Part shown: positions 63,589 to 64,000 of the stretch, in pieces | How positions within the stretch are numbered: the first letter of the stretch is position 1 | How the letters are laid out: every line of letters starts with the position of its first letter | Origin: Corynebacterium yudongzhengii | Lineage (GTDB): Bacteria; Actinomycetota; Actinomycetes; Mycobacteriales; Mycobacteriaceae | Direction of reading: 5' to 3' | Length of the DNA: 64,000 bases | Assembly (NCBI RefSeq): GCF_003065405.1 | Contig: NZ_CP026947.1 | Location: forward strand, 1,426,001 to 1,490,000 | The notes under the pieces: generated by a model | Database searches by the model: none | Told to the model about the DNA's origin: nothing | The model's input: only the letters and a program-made list of their open reading frames with translations | Position numbers and translations under genes: made by a program

Positions 63589-63655
63589 TGTTGCGCTAAC
63601 GCCGGTCGAAAGGACCCTCTACTAAACGAGTCCCACGGGGTCGAAAGGAAGAGTC
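63589..63655 (+). repeat. Dispersed palindromic repeat, copy J, left half only
   Basis: GTGTTGCGCTAACGCCGGTC followed by GAAAGGACCCTCTACTAAAC, GAGTCCCACG and GGTCGAAAGGAAGAGTC; the right arm is missing. It is a truncated copy. Confidence 0.72.
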
Positions 63656-63708
63656 TAGGGCGCAGTTGACCCCTGGCCCCTCTGTAGCGCTCGAACACAA
63701 ATGCTTGT

Positions 63709-63802
63709 AGGAAGAACTTTGAAGGACGCAAAATCAGGCCATTTTCTCGCACAAACCCTTGAGGGACGCGCCCTTCAAGCATCTTCCTTTAAGGGTTTGT
63801 GC
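63709..63802. repeat. Two interleaved inverted repeats
   Basis: GGAAGAACTTTGAAGGACGC matches the reverse complement of GCGCCCTTCAAGCATCTTCC at 16 of 20 positions, and GCACAAACCCTT is exactly complementary to AAGGGTTTGTGC. The arms alternate (first-a, second-a, first-b, second-b), so both cannot form without a pseudoknot. Confidence 0.6.
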
Positions 63803-63885
63803 AGCAGCAACGTCACCCCGCGCTGAAAAGCGGACCCACAGAACGTCAAACACCCTAACGACATGCGGCGGTAGCGCGCCCACAC

Positions 63886-64000
63886 GCCTGGTCGAAAGGA
63901 GGCGGTCGAAAAGAGGGTCGGTTTCGGAGTCCTTTCGACTTCGCAGGACTCCTTTCTGTCAGGGTGTTTTCGACCAGCGCTAGCGCCGCATGCCGGAACC
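63886..64000 (+). repeat. Dispersed palindromic repeat, copy K
   Basis: GCCTGGTCGAAAGGAGG, CGGTCGAAAAGAGGG, TCCTTTCGACTTCGCAGGAC, CTCCTTTCTGTCAGGGTG and TTTTCGACCAGCGCTAGCGC with GCATGCCGGAACC. It ends at the window edge, so it may extend further. Confidence 0.8.

Larger units (their letters stand above)
63305..64000. other. Repeat-rich region upstream of hom reaching the window end
   Basis: About 700 bp without a convincing gene. It holds palindromes I, J (half) and K, and two interleaved inverted repeats at 63709-63802. The flanking gene is outside the window, so the orientation of the right neighbour is unknown. Confidence 0.75.

Overview
The window looks like a chromosomal segment of a high-GC Corynebacterium (Actinobacteria). 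Evidence is the gene content and order: hom-thrB, rho-prfA-prmC-(tsaC)-wecA-atpI-like, the atpBEFHAGDC operon, nucS, glgB-glgE, etfBA, mnmA, ligA, gatCA, pfkA and gatB follow one another as I recall them in C. glutamicum relatives. The mismatch endonuclease NucS, GlgE and DUF2550/GT87-type proteins are typical actinobacterial markers. I saw no rRNA, tRNA, CRISPR array, transposase or prophage gene. Nearly all of the window is housekeeping genes packed into short operons.

Layout. 1-8.1 kb: a GT87 membrane glycosyltransferase, a DoxX protein, an exported HNH nuclease, a Xi-class glutathionyl-hydroquinone-reductase-like enzyme, a frameshifted MarR regulator, an aldo/keto reductase and a YkvI-like transporter with a structured leader. 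8.3-18.7 kb: gatB, pfkA, an MFS exporter, a degraded P-loop pseudogene, gatA, gatC, an ACT protein and ligA. 18.7-24.1 kb: an ArsR regulator, a frameshifted serine hydrolase and a small membrane protein, then an exonuclease, a MetE-like protein, mnmA and a spermidine-synthase-like protein. 24.5-34.7 kb: cysteine desulfurase, etfA, etfB, a THUMP-like methyltransferase, a NUDIX protein, an ABC ATPase, glgE and glgB. 34.9-45.5 kb: a CnoX-like protein, a thiamine-binding-family protein, a CxxC protein, nucS, a DUF2550 protein, the complete F1Fo ATP synthase operon and an AtpI-like gene. 45.5-50.9 kb: wecA, tsaC, prmC, prfA and rho. 51.1-60.9 kb: an acyl-CoA synthetase and a molybdenum block (moaA, moeA, moaC, mobA, modA and a fused modB-modC) interrupted by a small coiled-coil protein and a Na/Pi cotransporter. 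60.9-64 kb: thrB and hom with a McbR-like box, then a repeat-rich end.

The structure not explained by genes is a family of about 90-100 bp imperfect palindromes built around the 8-mer GGTCGAAA/TTTCGACC. I count eleven copies at five loci (about 1.4-1.9, 12.8-13.1, 24.2-24.5, 34.8 and 63.4-64 kb). Every convergent intergenic gap longer than about 100 bp carries them. Three loci hold head-to-tail pairs separated by a conserved spacer, and one copy is joined directly to the truncated end of a pseudogene. This is the best candidate for an undescribed element. Its function is unknown.

Three genes are broken in this sequence: marR (C7 tract), the serine hydrolase (1-nt deletion in the signal peptide) and the P-loop protein (nonsense codon, probable internal deletion and truncation at a repeat). 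The first two could be sequencing errors, phase variation or real decay.
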